From the NCBI RefSeq assembly GCF_026008495.1, contig NZ_BQUN01000134.1, forward strand, positions 26,252 to 90,251: a stretch of 64,000 bases of DNA. Direction: 5' to 3'. This DNA comes from Streptomyces sp. A012304 (GTDB lineage Bacteria; Actinomycetota; Actinomycetes; Streptomycetales; Streptomycetaceae). The notes under the pieces were generated by a model, which ran no database searches, was not told the origin of the DNA, and saw only the letters and a program-made list of their open reading frames with translations. This document shows, piece after piece, positions 7,943 through 15,970 of the stretch; positions within the stretch are counted from its first letter, which is position 1; each line of letters begins with the position of its first letter. Both the position numbers and the translations under genes were made by a program.

Positions 7943-9544
7943 ATGACCGAGCACGTACGGGTGGCGGTGATCGGGTCCGGGTTCGGCGGGCTCGGGGCCG
8001 CCGTGCGGCTGCGCCGCGAGGGGATCACCGACTTCGTCGTCCTGGAGCGGGCGAGCGAGGTGGGCGGCACCTGGCGGGACAACAGCTACCCCGGGTGCGC
8101 CTGTGACGTGCCCTCCCATCTGTACTCCTTCTCCTTCGCGCCCAAGCCCGACTGGCCGCGCACCTTCTCCGGGCAGGAGCACATCCGCGCCTACCTGGAG
8201 CACGTCACGGACGTCTTCGGGCTGCGGCCCCATCTGCGCCTGGACTCCGAGGTGCGGCGGATGACCTGGGACACCGAGCGGCTGCGCTGGGACATCGAGA
8301 CCGCGAGCGGGGCGCTGTCGGCGGACGTCGTCGTCTCCGCCACCGGGCCGCTGTCCGACCCGAAGATCCCGGACGTGCCCGGCCTGGCGTCCTTCCCCGG
8401 CAAGGTCTTCCACTCGGCCCGCTGGGACCACGACTACGACCTCACCGGCAAGCGGGTCGCCATGGTCGGCACGGGCGCCTCCGCCATCCAGATCGTGCCC
8501 GCGATCCAGCCGAGGGTCGGCCGTCTTACCCTCTTCCAGCGGACCCCGCCGTGGGTGCTGCCCCGCGTGGACCGCGCCATCACCGGCGCGGAGCGCCGGC
8601 TGCACGAGCGGCTGCCGTTCACCACCCGGCTGCGGCGCGGGCTGCTGTGGGGCATCCGGGAACTCCAGGTGCAGGCCTTCACCAAGCACCCGGACCAGCT
8701 CGGCTTCGTCGAGCAGCTCGCCAGGCGCAACATGGCCCGGGCCATCAAGGATCCCGCGCTGCGGGCCCGGCTCACGCCCGACTACCGCATCGGCTGCAAG
8801 CGGATCCTGCTGTCGAGCGCGTACTACCCGGCGCTGGCCCGCCCGAATGTGGACGTCGTCGCGAGCGGTCTGCGCGAGGTGCGCGGCGCGACGCTCGTCG
8901 CGGCCGACGGCAGTACGGCCGAGGTGGACGCGATCGTCTTCGGCACCGGGTTCCACGTCACCGACATGCCGATCGCCGAGCGGGTCGTCGGCGCGGACGG
9001 GCGGACCCTCGCGGAGACCTGGAAGGGCGGCATGGAGGCCCTGCGGGGCGCGACCGTGCCGGGCTTCCCCAACTGGATGACGATCATCGGGCCCAACACC
9101 GGCCTGGGGAACTCCTCCATGATCCTCATGATCGAGTCCCAGCTGAACTACATGGCCGACTACCTGCGCCAGCTGCACGTCCTCGGCGGCCGCGCCGCCC
9201 TCGACGCCCGCCCGGGCGCGGTGCACGCCTGGAACCGGCGCGTCCAGGACCGTATGCGGCGCACGGTGTGGAACACGGGTGGCTGCACCAGCTGGTACCT
9301 GGACGCGAACGGCCGCAACACCACCATCTGGCCGGGCACGACCAGCGAGTTCCGCCGCGCGACCCGCCGCGTGGACCTGGCGGAATACGCCCTCGTCCGC
9401 CCCTCGCCCCTCGAAAATGAAGCAGCCCCCGAACCCGCGTCGGCCCCCGAACCCGCGTCGGCCGCCGAATCCGCGTCGGCCCCCGAACCCACCCCGGCCG
9501 CCGAACCCACCCCGGCCCACGCACCGACGGAGGCCTCCCTGTGA
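7943..9544 (+). CDS. FAD-dependent Baeyer-Villiger-type monooxygenase
   Basis: A 533-residue flavoprotein. The FAD Rossmann motif is VIGSGFGG (residues 9-16), the Baeyer-Villiger fingerprint FPGKVFHSARWD lies at 151-162, and a second NADPH-binding motif (VGTGASA) follows. A C-terminal tail from about residue 497 consists of Ala/Pro/Glu repeats outside the enzyme fold. A strong GGAGG (7931-7935) precedes the ATG by 7 nt. The stop overlaps the next GTG (GTGA). With the hydrolase and SDR downstream, the set could oxidise a ketone to an ester, cleave it and interconvert alcohol and ketone. The substrate is unknown. Confidence 0.93.
   Translation: MTEHVRVAVIGSGFGGLGAAVRLRREGITDFVVLERASEVGGTWRDNSYPGCACDVPSHLYSFSFAPKPDWPRTFSGQEHIRAYLEHVTDVFGLRPHLRLDSEVRRMTWDTERLRWDIETASGALSADVVVSATGPLSDPKIPDVPGLASFPGKVFHSARWDHDYDLTGKRVAMVGTGASAIQIVPAIQPRVGRLTLFQRTPPWVLPRVDRAITGAERRLHERLPFTTRLRRGLLWGIRELQVQAFTKHPDQLGFVEQLARRNMARAIKDPALRARLTPDYRIGCKRILLSSAYYPALARPNVDVVASGLREVRGATLVAADGSTAEVDAIVFGTGFHVTDMPIAERVVGADGRTLAETWKGGMEALRGATVPGFPNWMTIIGPNTGLGNSSMILMIESQLNYMADYLRQLHVLGGRAALDARPGAVHAWNRRVQDRMRRTVWNTGGCTSWYLDANGRNTTIWPGTTSEFRRATRRVDLAEYALVRPSPLENEAAPEPASAPEPASAAESASAPEPTPAAEPTPAHAPTEASL
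9431..9520 (+). repeat. Five 18-bp tandem repeats in the monooxygenase tail
   Basis: Five in-frame 18-bp units (consensus GAACCCGCGTCGGCCCCC, the last two diverged to GAACCCACCCCGGCC-type) encode EPASAP/EPTPAA units at the C-terminus of the monooxygenase. The enzyme core ends before them. Confidence 0.9.
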
Positions 9545-10458
9545 GCCGTCTCACGAGTCCCGCCGCCGGGCCCTACACCCCGCCCGCCCCCGCCCGGGAA
9601 CTCACCGTCGCCTCCGCCGACGGCTCCCCGCTGCATGTGGAGGTGCACGGGCCGGACGGGGCGCCGGTCGTGGTGCTGGTGCACGGGTGGACCTGCTCCA
9701 CCGCCTTCTGGGCCGCGCAGATCCGGGAACTGGCCGTCGACCACCGGGTCGTCGCCTACGACCAGCGGGGGCACGGGCGGACCCCGGTGAGCGCGGTGTG
9801 CAGTGCGGAGGTGCTCGCCGACGATCTGGAGGCGGTGCTCACCGCGACGCTCGGACCCGGTGAGAAGGCGGTCGTGGCCGGGCACTCGATGGGCGGCATG
9901 ACCGTCATGGCCGCCTCCGCACGCCCCGCCTTCCGCGCGCACGTCGCGGCCGCCCTGCTGTGCAGCACGGGCAGTTCGCGGCTGGTCGCGGAGTCGACGG
10001 TGGTCCCGATGCGGCCCGGCCGGCTGCGGACCTGGCTGACCGAGCACGTCCTCGGGTCGCGGGCGCCGCTCGGCCCGGTCACGCCGCTCGCCCGGCGGAT
10101 CCTCAAGTACGCCACGATGGGCGCCGGTTCCGCCCCGCACATGGTGGAGGCGTGCGCGCGGATCGTGCACGCCTGTCCGCGCGAGGTCCGCCACGCCTGG
10201 TCCCACGTCCTCGCCCTGCTCGACCTGGACCACGCCGTACGGGAGCTGCGCGTGCCGACCGGGGTCGTCGTCGGCACCGCCGACCGGCTCACCCCGCCGG
10301 TGCACGCCCGCTCGCTGGCCGCCGCGCTGCCGCAGTGCGTGGGCCTGACCGAACTGCCCGGCCTCGGCCACATGACGCCCGTGGAGGCGCCCGAGCTGGT
10401 CACCGGGAAGATACGCGAACTGACCGCCGCACACATCCAGTTGAAGGAGGGCGCATGA
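9541..10458 (+). CDS. Alpha/beta-fold hydrolase
   Basis: A 305-residue hydrolase. The oxyanion motif is VLVHGWTC, the nucleophile elbow GHSMGG carries Ser116, the acid is in GTADRLTP and the catalytic His is in GLGHMTPVE, so the triad is complete. It starts on GTG 9541, overlapping the monooxygenase stop by 4 bp, and its own TGA overlaps the SDR ATG (ATGA). This tight coupling suggests it acts on the monooxygenase product, for example as an ester or lactone hydrolase (inference). Confidence 0.92.
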   Translation: MSRLTSPAAGPYTPPAPARELTVASADGSPLHVEVHGPDGAPVVVLVHGWTCSTAFWAAQIRELAVDHRVVAYDQRGHGRTPVSAVCSAEVLADDLEAVLTATLGPGEKAVVAGHSMGGMTVMAASARPAFRAHVAAALLCSTGSSRLVAESTVVPMRPGRLRTWLTEHVLGSRAPLGPVTPLARRILKYATMGAGSAPHMVEACARIVHACPREVRHAWSHVLALLDLDHAVRELRVPTGVVVGTADRLTPPVHARSLAAALPQCVGLTELPGLGHMTPVEAPELVTGKIRELTAAHIQLKEGA

Positions 10459-11339
10459 GCAGGGTCGGTCTTCAGGGCCAGGTCGTGGTCGTCACCGGGG
10501 CCGCACGCGGCGTCGGGGAGCTGCTCGCCCGCAAACTGTCCGCGCGCGGCGTGAAGATCGCGCTGGTCGGACTGGAGCCGGACCTGCTCAAGCAGGTCTC
10601 CGAGCGGCTGCACACCGACAGCGCCCACTGGCACGCCGACGTCACCGACCACGAGGCGATGACACGCGTCGCGGGAGAGGTGAAGGAACGCTTCGGGAAG
10701 GTGGACGTCGTCGTCGCCAACGCGGGCGTGGCCACCGGCGGCCCGTTCGCCGACTCCGACCCGGGGGCCTGGCGCCGCGTCATCGAGGTCAACCTCGTCG
10801 GCTCGGCCGTCACCGCCCGCGCGTTCCTGCCGGTGCTGCTGGAGAGCCGCGGCTATCTGCTCCAGATCGCCTCGCTCGCCGCGATCACCCCGGCGCCGAT
10901 GATGACGGCGTACTGCGCGTCCAAGGCGGGTGTGGAGGCGTACGCGCACAGTCTGCGGGCGGAGGTCGGCCACCGGGGCGTGCGGGTGGGCGTCGGCTAC
11001 CTGTCCTGGACCGACACCGACATGGTGCGCGGAGCCGACCAGGACGACGTCATGCGGGAGTTGAGGCAGCGGCTGCCGTGGCCGGCGAACAAGACCTACC
11101 CCCTCGGTCCGGCGGTCGACCGGATCGTCGCCGGGATCGAGCGGCGCTCCGCCCACGTCTACGGCCAGTGGTGGCTGCGCGGCATGCAGGGCGTGCGCGG
11201 ATACCTGCCCGGACTCATCGGGACCGTCGGCGCACGCGAGATGAAACGCTTCGCGCCGCGTCTGACGGGCATGCGCACGGGGCTCGTGGGGGCGGGCGGC
11301 GCGGCCGATGAGCAGCAACGGACTACGTACCGTGACTGA
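10455..11339 (+). CDS. Short-chain dehydrogenase/reductase
   Basis: A 294-residue classical SDR. The cofactor motif TGAARGVG is at 14-21, NAG at about 89-91, and the catalytic residues are Ser140, Tyr153 and Lys157 (YCASK). The C-terminal extension of about 60 residues (WWLRGMQGVRGYLPG) is hydrophobic and amphipathic, as in membrane-associated SDRs that act on lipids or sterols. It is the last gene of the three-gene coupled operon (ATGA overlap with the hydrolase). It probably oxidises an alcohol to the ketone used by the monooxygenase, or the reverse. Confidence 0.92.
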   Translation: MSRVGLQGQVVVVTGAARGVGELLARKLSARGVKIALVGLEPDLLKQVSERLHTDSAHWHADVTDHEAMTRVAGEVKERFGKVDVVVANAGVATGGPFADSDPGAWRRVIEVNLVGSAVTARAFLPVLLESRGYLLQIASLAAITPAPMMTAYCASKAGVEAYAHSLRAEVGHRGVRVGVGYLSWTDTDMVRGADQDDVMRELRQRLPWPANKTYPLGPAVDRIVAGIERRSAHVYGQWWLRGMQGVRGYLPGLIGTVGAREMKRFAPRLTGMRTGLVGAGGAADEQQRTTYRD

Positions 11340-11429
11340 TCGACATGCGTGGGGTCACCGCCCGTGTGAATCTGGTCGAGGCCCCACCAAGGCGGCCGAT
11401 CCCCCCACCCACCACGGGAGTGAACCCAC

Positions 11430-11651
11430 ATGGGTATGAAGGACAAGTTCCGCGACCAGTCCGAGCAGTGGCAGGACCAGGCCAAGCAGAAGATGGACGA
11501 GGCGCGGGAGCAGGTGCAGCGCCGCGGCGGCAACCGACGCGACCGCGAGGAGAACCCCCAGCGCACGCCGCAGGGTGGCCCCGAGCGCACGCCGCAGCGC
11601 GGTGAGCGCGACCGTGAGCGGGAGCGGACCGACGAGGACTTCGACGCCTGA
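11430..11651 (+). CDS. Small highly charged CsbD-like protein
   Basis: A 73-residue protein made almost entirely of Lys, Arg, Glu, Asp and Gln. The N-terminal half (KDKFRDQSEQWQDQAKQK) resembles the amphipathic helix of CsbD/stress proteins, and the C-terminal half is Arg/Glu-rich and probably disordered. GGGAG (11416-11420) lies 9 nt before ATG 11430; ATG 11436 is also possible. It follows the SDR by 90 bp and may have its own promoter. A role in general stress is only suggested by composition. Confidence 0.75.
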   Translation: MGMKDKFRDQSEQWQDQAKQKMDEAREQVQRRGGNRRDREENPQRTPQGGPERTPQRGERDRERERTDEDFDA

Positions 11652-11662
11652 CGCCGTTCTCC

Positions 11663-11745
11663 GGACGACGGACGACGGACGACGGACGACGGACGACGGA
11701 CGACGAACGGCGCCTGACGCCTGACGCCTGACGCCTGACGCCTGA
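11663..11745 (+). repeat. Two back-to-back 7-bp tandem repeat arrays
   Basis: Six exact copies of GGACGAC (11663-11704), a 7-bp divider, then four copies plus a partial fifth of GCCTGAC (11712-11745). They lie between the small charged gene and the terminator before tricorn, in non-coding DNA. The pattern is that of a slippage-prone microsatellite. Confidence 0.95.
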
Positions 11746-11762
11746 GTTCTGACGTCGCTGCG

Positions 11763-11794
11763 GAAGGGGTGCTCCCGACGGGGGGCACCCCTTC
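11763..11794. terminator. Bidirectional terminator between convergent genes
   Basis: A 14-bp stem, GAAGGGGTGCTCCC (11763-11776) with GGGGGCACCCCTTC (11781-11794), one wobble pair and a GACG loop. It sits between the rightward small charged gene and the leftward tricorn gene and can serve both. Confidence 0.85.
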
Positions 11795-11834
11795 TCCGTG
11801 TCTCCGCCTTCTCCGCGCCGGCGGCCCGCGCCGA

Positions 11835-14800
11835 TCACGCCCCCCGGGGCGGCAGTTTCGGCCGGGAGCGGTCCGGGACGCCGCGGTGGTCCGGCGGGGA
11901 CGCCGGGGGGTTGGTCTCCAGCAGCTCCAGGGCGAGCCGTACCGCGTCGTCGAGCTGGGCGTGCCGGCCCTCCGCCCAGTCCAGCGGGGTGCGCAGGACC
12001 TCCAGGTCGGGGAGGACGCCGTGGTTCTCGATGGACCAGCCGTAGGCGTCGAACCAGGCCGCGTTCATCGGCACGGTGATGACCGTGCCGTCGCCGAGCT
12101 GGTGCCGCCCGGTCATGCCGACGACGCCGCCCCAGGTGCGCTGGCCGACCACCGGCCCGAGTTTCAGCAGCTTGAACGCGGCGGTGATCATGTCGCCGTC
12201 GGAGGAGGTCGCCTCGTCCGCGAGCGCCACCACCGGCCCCCGGGGCGCGTTGGAGGCGTACGACACGGGCTGGGCGTTGCGGGTGAGGTCCCAGCCGAGG
12301 ATCGTGCGGGTCAGCTTCTCCACGACGAGTTCGCTGATGTGCCCGCCCGCGTTGCCGCGCACGTCGACGATGAGCGCGGGCCGCGACACCTCCATGCGCA
12401 GGTCGCGGTTGAACTGCGCCCACCCGGAGCCGCCCATGTCGGGGATGTGCAGGTAGCCGCACCGCCCGCCGCTCAACTCCCGTACGACGGCGCGGCGTTT
12501 GGCGACCCAGTCCTGGTAGCGCAGCGGCCGTTCGTCGAGCAGCGGGACGACGGCGACGCGCCGCGGGCCGCCGCCCTCGCCGTCGGCCGGGTCGAAGGTC
12601 AGCTCGACGGTGGTGCCGCCCGCCTGCGCGAGCAGCGGGTAGGGCCCGGCCACCGGGTCCACCGGCCGCCCGTCGACATGGGTGAGCACCGCGCCCTCCC
12701 GGATCCCGGTCCCGGCGAGCGGGGAGCGGGCCCGGGAGTCGGAGGAGTCGCCGGGCAGGATCCGCCGGAGCGTCCAACCCGCCTCGCGGTGGGCGAAGTT
12801 GGCGCCGAGCAGGCCCTGCCGGCGCTGGTAGTGGGGCGGGCCCTCGTTGCGGCGGGCGGCGCTGACGTAGGCGTGGGAGGTGCCCAGCTCGCCGAGGACC
12901 TCGCGCAGCAGGTCGGCGAAGTCGTCGGGGGAGGCGACCCGTTCGACCAGTGGCCGGTACTGCTCCAGTACCGCGTCCCAGTCGATGCCGCACATCCCGG
13001 GGTCCCAGAAGTAGGCGCGGATCAGCCGCCCGGCCTCCTCGTACGCCTGCCGCCACTCGGCGCCCGGGTCGGCCTCGTGCATGATGCGGCGTACGTCGAT
13101 CCAGACCGTGGTGTCGAGGTCGCCGGACTCGGTGGAGGGGACCGCGCGCAGGTCGCCCTCGTCGACCACGACCAGCCGGGTGCCGTCGCCGCTGACGGCG
13201 AACCAGTCGAGGTGCCCGACGAGTTCGGACTTCTTGGCCTTGGTGATGGTGAAGTACTCCAGGGTCGGCCGCCCGCTGGTGTCGTCGGGGTTGGCGAAGG
13301 TCTCGCCGAGGGCGCCGGAGATGGGCCAGCGCAGCCACACCAGCCCGCCGCCCGCGACCGGGCAGAGCGCCGAGTACTTGGAGGCGGCCACCGGGAAGGG
13401 CGTGACGCGGCTGGCCAGGCCCTCGGTCTCGACGGTGACCGTCCCGTCCCCGCCCTCGTCGTCCTCGGCCGGGTCCAGCCCGCCGGCGGCCGGCCGGCCC
13501 TCCGGGTTCAGCGCGAACGGCGACGGCGTCGCGGAGGACAGCGGCACCAGGTAGGGCCGGCAGCCCAGCGGGAAGGACAGGTCGCCGGTGTGCACGTCGT
13601 AGACGGGGTCGAAGCCCCGCCAGGACAGGAAGGCGAGATAGCGGCCGTCGCGGGTGAAGACGGGATTCTCGTCCTCGAAGCGGCCGTTGGTGACGTCCAC
13701 GATCAGCCGGTCCTTGATGCGGGCGATCTTGATCTGCCGCAGCGACCGTCCGATGCCCGGGTGCGACCACGTCAGCCAGGCCCCGTCCGGCGCGAACGCC
13801 AGGTCGCGCACCGGCCCGTTGATGGACCGGATCAGCTCGGTCACCTCGCCGTCGGCGTCCTCGGTGGCGTCGAGGAGCAGCAGCCGCCCGTCGTGCGTGG
13901 CGATCGCGAGCCGTTCGCCCTCCGGGTCGGACACCATCTCCAGCACCCGTCCGAGGCGCCCGGAGGCCAGCCGGCGCGGTGCGCGCTGTCCGCTCGCGCG
14001 CGGCAGGTAGGCGATCTCGACGGCGTCCTCGCCCTCGGCGTCGGTGACGTAGGCGACCTGTCCGCCCGCGCCCAGCATCTCCGGCAGCCGCACCCGCACC
14101 CCGGGCGTGTCGGTGAGGGTGCGCGCGGGTCCGTCGCGGTGGGTCAGCCAGTACAGGCTGCCGCGGACGACGACCGCGCTGGCCCGCCCGGTGTCGTCCA
14201 CGGAGATCCCGTCCACGTGCTGCGCGGCCGGCACCTGGTACGGCCGCCGCCCGGCCCGCGGCCCGCTCAGCCGTACGTCGATCCGGCGCGGCTCGGACCC
14301 GGCGGACAGGTCGTCGACGACCCACAGGTCGCCCGCGCACTGGTACACCACCCGGGTACCGTCGCTGGAGGCGTGCCGGGCGTAGAAGGCGTCGTGGTCG
14401 GTGTGCCGGCGCAGGTCGGAGCCGTCGTGGGCGCAGGAGTAGAGGTTGCCGACGCCCTCGTGGTCGGAGAGGAACGCGACGCGTCCGCCGACGAACATCG
14501 GGGAGTGGAGGTGCCCGCCGAGGTCGGGCAGCAGCCGTTGCCCGTGCAGCCAGAGCCGGCCCGTGGCGCCGCCCCGGTACCGCTTCCAGGAGGCCGGTTC
14601 GTGCGGCGGGGTGCCGGTGAGCAGCAGGGTGCGGCGCTCGTCGTCGATGTCGGCGACCTGGATGTCGGCGACCGGGCCCCAGGGCAGCTTGCGGCCGGGG
14701 TCGCCGTCCGGGGTGATCTTGTAGGCCCAGGTGAAGTGGGCGAAGGGCTCGCCGTGGGAGGCGACGGCGAGGATGTCGCCGTCCGGTGTCCAGCCGCAGA

Positions 14801-15068
14801 CCTGGGTGTCGGGGCTGCCCCAGTAGGTCAGCCGCCGTCCCGGTCCGCCGTCCACGGGCACCAGGTGGATCTCGGGGACGAGGCTGCGCCAGCTCGTGCA
14901 GGCGATCTGGCGGCCGTCCGGTGAGAAGCGGGGGTGGCCGGCCTTGATGCGGTCGACGGTGAGCCGCCAGGCCCGGCCCGGCCCGTCGAGAGGGGCCAGC
15001 CAGAGGTCGTCCTCGGCCACGAAGCACAACAGGTCATCGCTGAGGTGGGGCAGACGCAGATAGGTCAC
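11835..15068 (-). CDS. Tricorn protease
   Basis: A 1077-residue cytosolic peptidase that degrades oligopeptides downstream of the proteasome. It has an N-terminal six-bladed and then a seven-bladed propeller (PDGRQIA, GDILAV, DGTRVVY repeats), a PDZ domain around 755-840, and the C-terminal protease. All catalytic positions are present: Ser-His in LGTSHAYV, Ser-Asp in ATSSDGDM, Glu in WSIENHG, plus the oxyanion GNAGGH. I start at GTG 15066-15068 (VTYLRLPHLS), where family members begin, but GGGGAG abuts the codon. ATG 15111-15113 would add 15 residues. It is divergent from the TetR gene across palindromic DNA. Confidence 0.9.
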   Translation of the reverse strand: MTYLRLPHLSDDLLCFVAEDDLWLAPLDGPGRAWRLTVDRIKAGHPRFSPDGRQIACTSWRSLVPEIHLVPVDGGPGRRLTYWGSPDTQVCGWTPDGDILAVASHGEPFAHFTWAYKITPDGDPGRKLPWGPVADIQVADIDDERRTLLLTGTPPHEPASWKRYRGGATGRLWLHGQRLLPDLGGHLHSPMFVGGRVAFLSDHEGVGNLYSCAHDGSDLRRHTDHDAFYARHASSDGTRVVYQCAGDLWVVDDLSAGSEPRRIDVRLSGPRAGRRPYQVPAAQHVDGISVDDTGRASAVVVRGSLYWLTHRDGPARTLTDTPGVRVRLPEMLGAGGQVAYVTDAEGEDAVEIAYLPRASGQRAPRRLASGRLGRVLEMVSDPEGERLAIATHDGRLLLLDATEDADGEVTELIRSINGPVRDLAFAPDGAWLTWSHPGIGRSLRQIKIARIKDRLIVDVTNGRFEDENPVFTRDGRYLAFLSWRGFDPVYDVHTGDLSFPLGCRPYLVPLSSATPSPFALNPEGRPAAGGLDPAEDDEGGDGTVTVETEGLASRVTPFPVAASKYSALCPVAGGGLVWLRWPISGALGETFANPDDTSGRPTLEYFTITKAKKSELVGHLDWFAVSGDGTRLVVVDEGDLRAVPSTESGDLDTTVWIDVRRIMHEADPGAEWRQAYEEAGRLIRAYFWDPGMCGIDWDAVLEQYRPLVERVASPDDFADLLREVLGELGTSHAYVSAARRNEGPPHYQRRQGLLGANFAHREAGWTLRRILPGDSSDSRARSPLAGTGIREGAVLTHVDGRPVDPVAGPYPLLAQAGGTTVELTFDPADGEGGGPRRVAVVPLLDERPLRYQDWVAKRRAVVRELSGGRCGYLHIPDMGGSGWAQFNRDLRMEVSRPALIVDVRGNAGGHISELVVEKLTRTILGWDLTRNAQPVSYASNAPRGPVVALADEATSSDGDMITAAFKLLKLGPVVGQRTWGGVVGMTGRHQLGDGTVITVPMNAAWFDAYGWSIENHGVLPDLEVLRTPLDWAEGRHAQLDDAVRLALELLETNPPASPPDHRGVPDRSRPKLPPRGA

Positions 15069-15149
15069 CTCCCCATGCTTTTCCTCTCGGCAGAGCAGGG
15101 CAACTCGTGTCATATCCGGCCGTGTCGACCGGCGTGACCCACAACACGA

Positions 15150-15205
15150 ACGAAACCGTTTCGTTTCGATGATGGGGTGCGCTACGCTCGTCCTGTACGA
15201 AACCG
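15150..15205. promoter_or_regulatory. Probable TetR operator
   Basis: ACGAAACCGTTTCGT (15150-15164) is a perfect inverted repeat around one central base. The half-site ACGAAACCG recurs at 15197-15205. A -10-like TACGCT lies between them at 15183-15188. Placed between tricorn and the TetR gene, this fits autoregulation and possible control of tricorn. Confidence 0.65.
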
Positions 15206-15245
15206 AACCGTTCAGCAGCGGGACCGGAGTGGAAGGGGATCGGAC

Positions 15246-15848
15246 ATGACCGAGGTCACCACGGCCCGGCGCAGCCGGCTCACCCCCGAGCGCGAGGCCG
15301 AGCTGTACGCGGCCGTCCTGGACCTGCTCCGCGAGGTCGGCTACGACGCCCTCACCATGGACGCCGTGGCCGCGCGCACCCGATCCAGCAAGGCGACGCT
15401 CTACCGCCAGTGGGGCGGCAAGGCCGAGCTGGTCGTGAAGGCCATGCGCCACAACAAGCCCGGCAACATCAAGGACGTCGACACCGGATCCCTCCGGGGC
15501 GACCTGCACGCCCTCCTGGCCCAGGAGGACGACTGCACCATGGAGCGCAACTCCGACCTGATGCGGGCGCTGGCGATGGCGGCACACTCGCATCCCGACC
15601 TGCGGCGGGCCTTCAAGGAACTGCTCCTCGAACCCGAGATGGAAGAGTTCGAGAACGTCCTGCGGCGCGCCGTCGACCGCGGCGAGATCCGGGCCGACTG
15701 CCCGGCGCTCGAGTACGTCGTGCACATGCTGGTCGGCGCGTTCGCGACCCGCACCATGATCGACGACCGGCCGCCCACGCAGGCGTTCCTGCACTCGTAC
15801 ACCGACGCCGTGGTCCTCCCCGCCCTCGGCCTCACCACCACCACCTGA
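15246..15848 (+). CDS. TetR-family transcriptional regulator
   Basis: A 200-residue regulator. The N-terminal helix-turn-helix is clear (ALTMDAVAARTRSSKATLYRQW), followed by a helical ligand domain of the TetR_C type. ATG 15246 has AAGGGG 6-7 nt upstream. The MMPL exporter begins 122 bp downstream on the same strand, the usual arrangement for a repressor and its efflux target. The palindromes just upstream are the probable binding sites. The ligand is unknown. Confidence 0.93.
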   Translation: MTEVTTARRSRLTPEREAELYAAVLDLLREVGYDALTMDAVAARTRSSKATLYRQWGGKAELVVKAMRHNKPGNIKDVDTGSLRGDLHALLAQEDDCTMERNSDLMRALAMAAHSHPDLRRAFKELLLEPEMEEFENVLRRAVDRGEIRADCPALEYVVHMLVGAFATRTMIDDRPPTQAFLHSYTDAVVLPALGLTTTT

Positions 15849-15970
15849 CCGTCCCCACGGTCCGCCCATCCTGACGTCACCGCTCACGTCGTCGGGCCGA
15901 TCACCCCTGCCTCCAAGCCGGGCTGGTCACCCCTGCCCTGATCCCACGACCTGACCGGGAGTACGCCCTC

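Noticed and set aside
11663..11745. Possible replication origin iterons or CRISPR
   Set aside because: The units are 7 bp without spacers, and there are no dnaA, rep or cas genes nearby.
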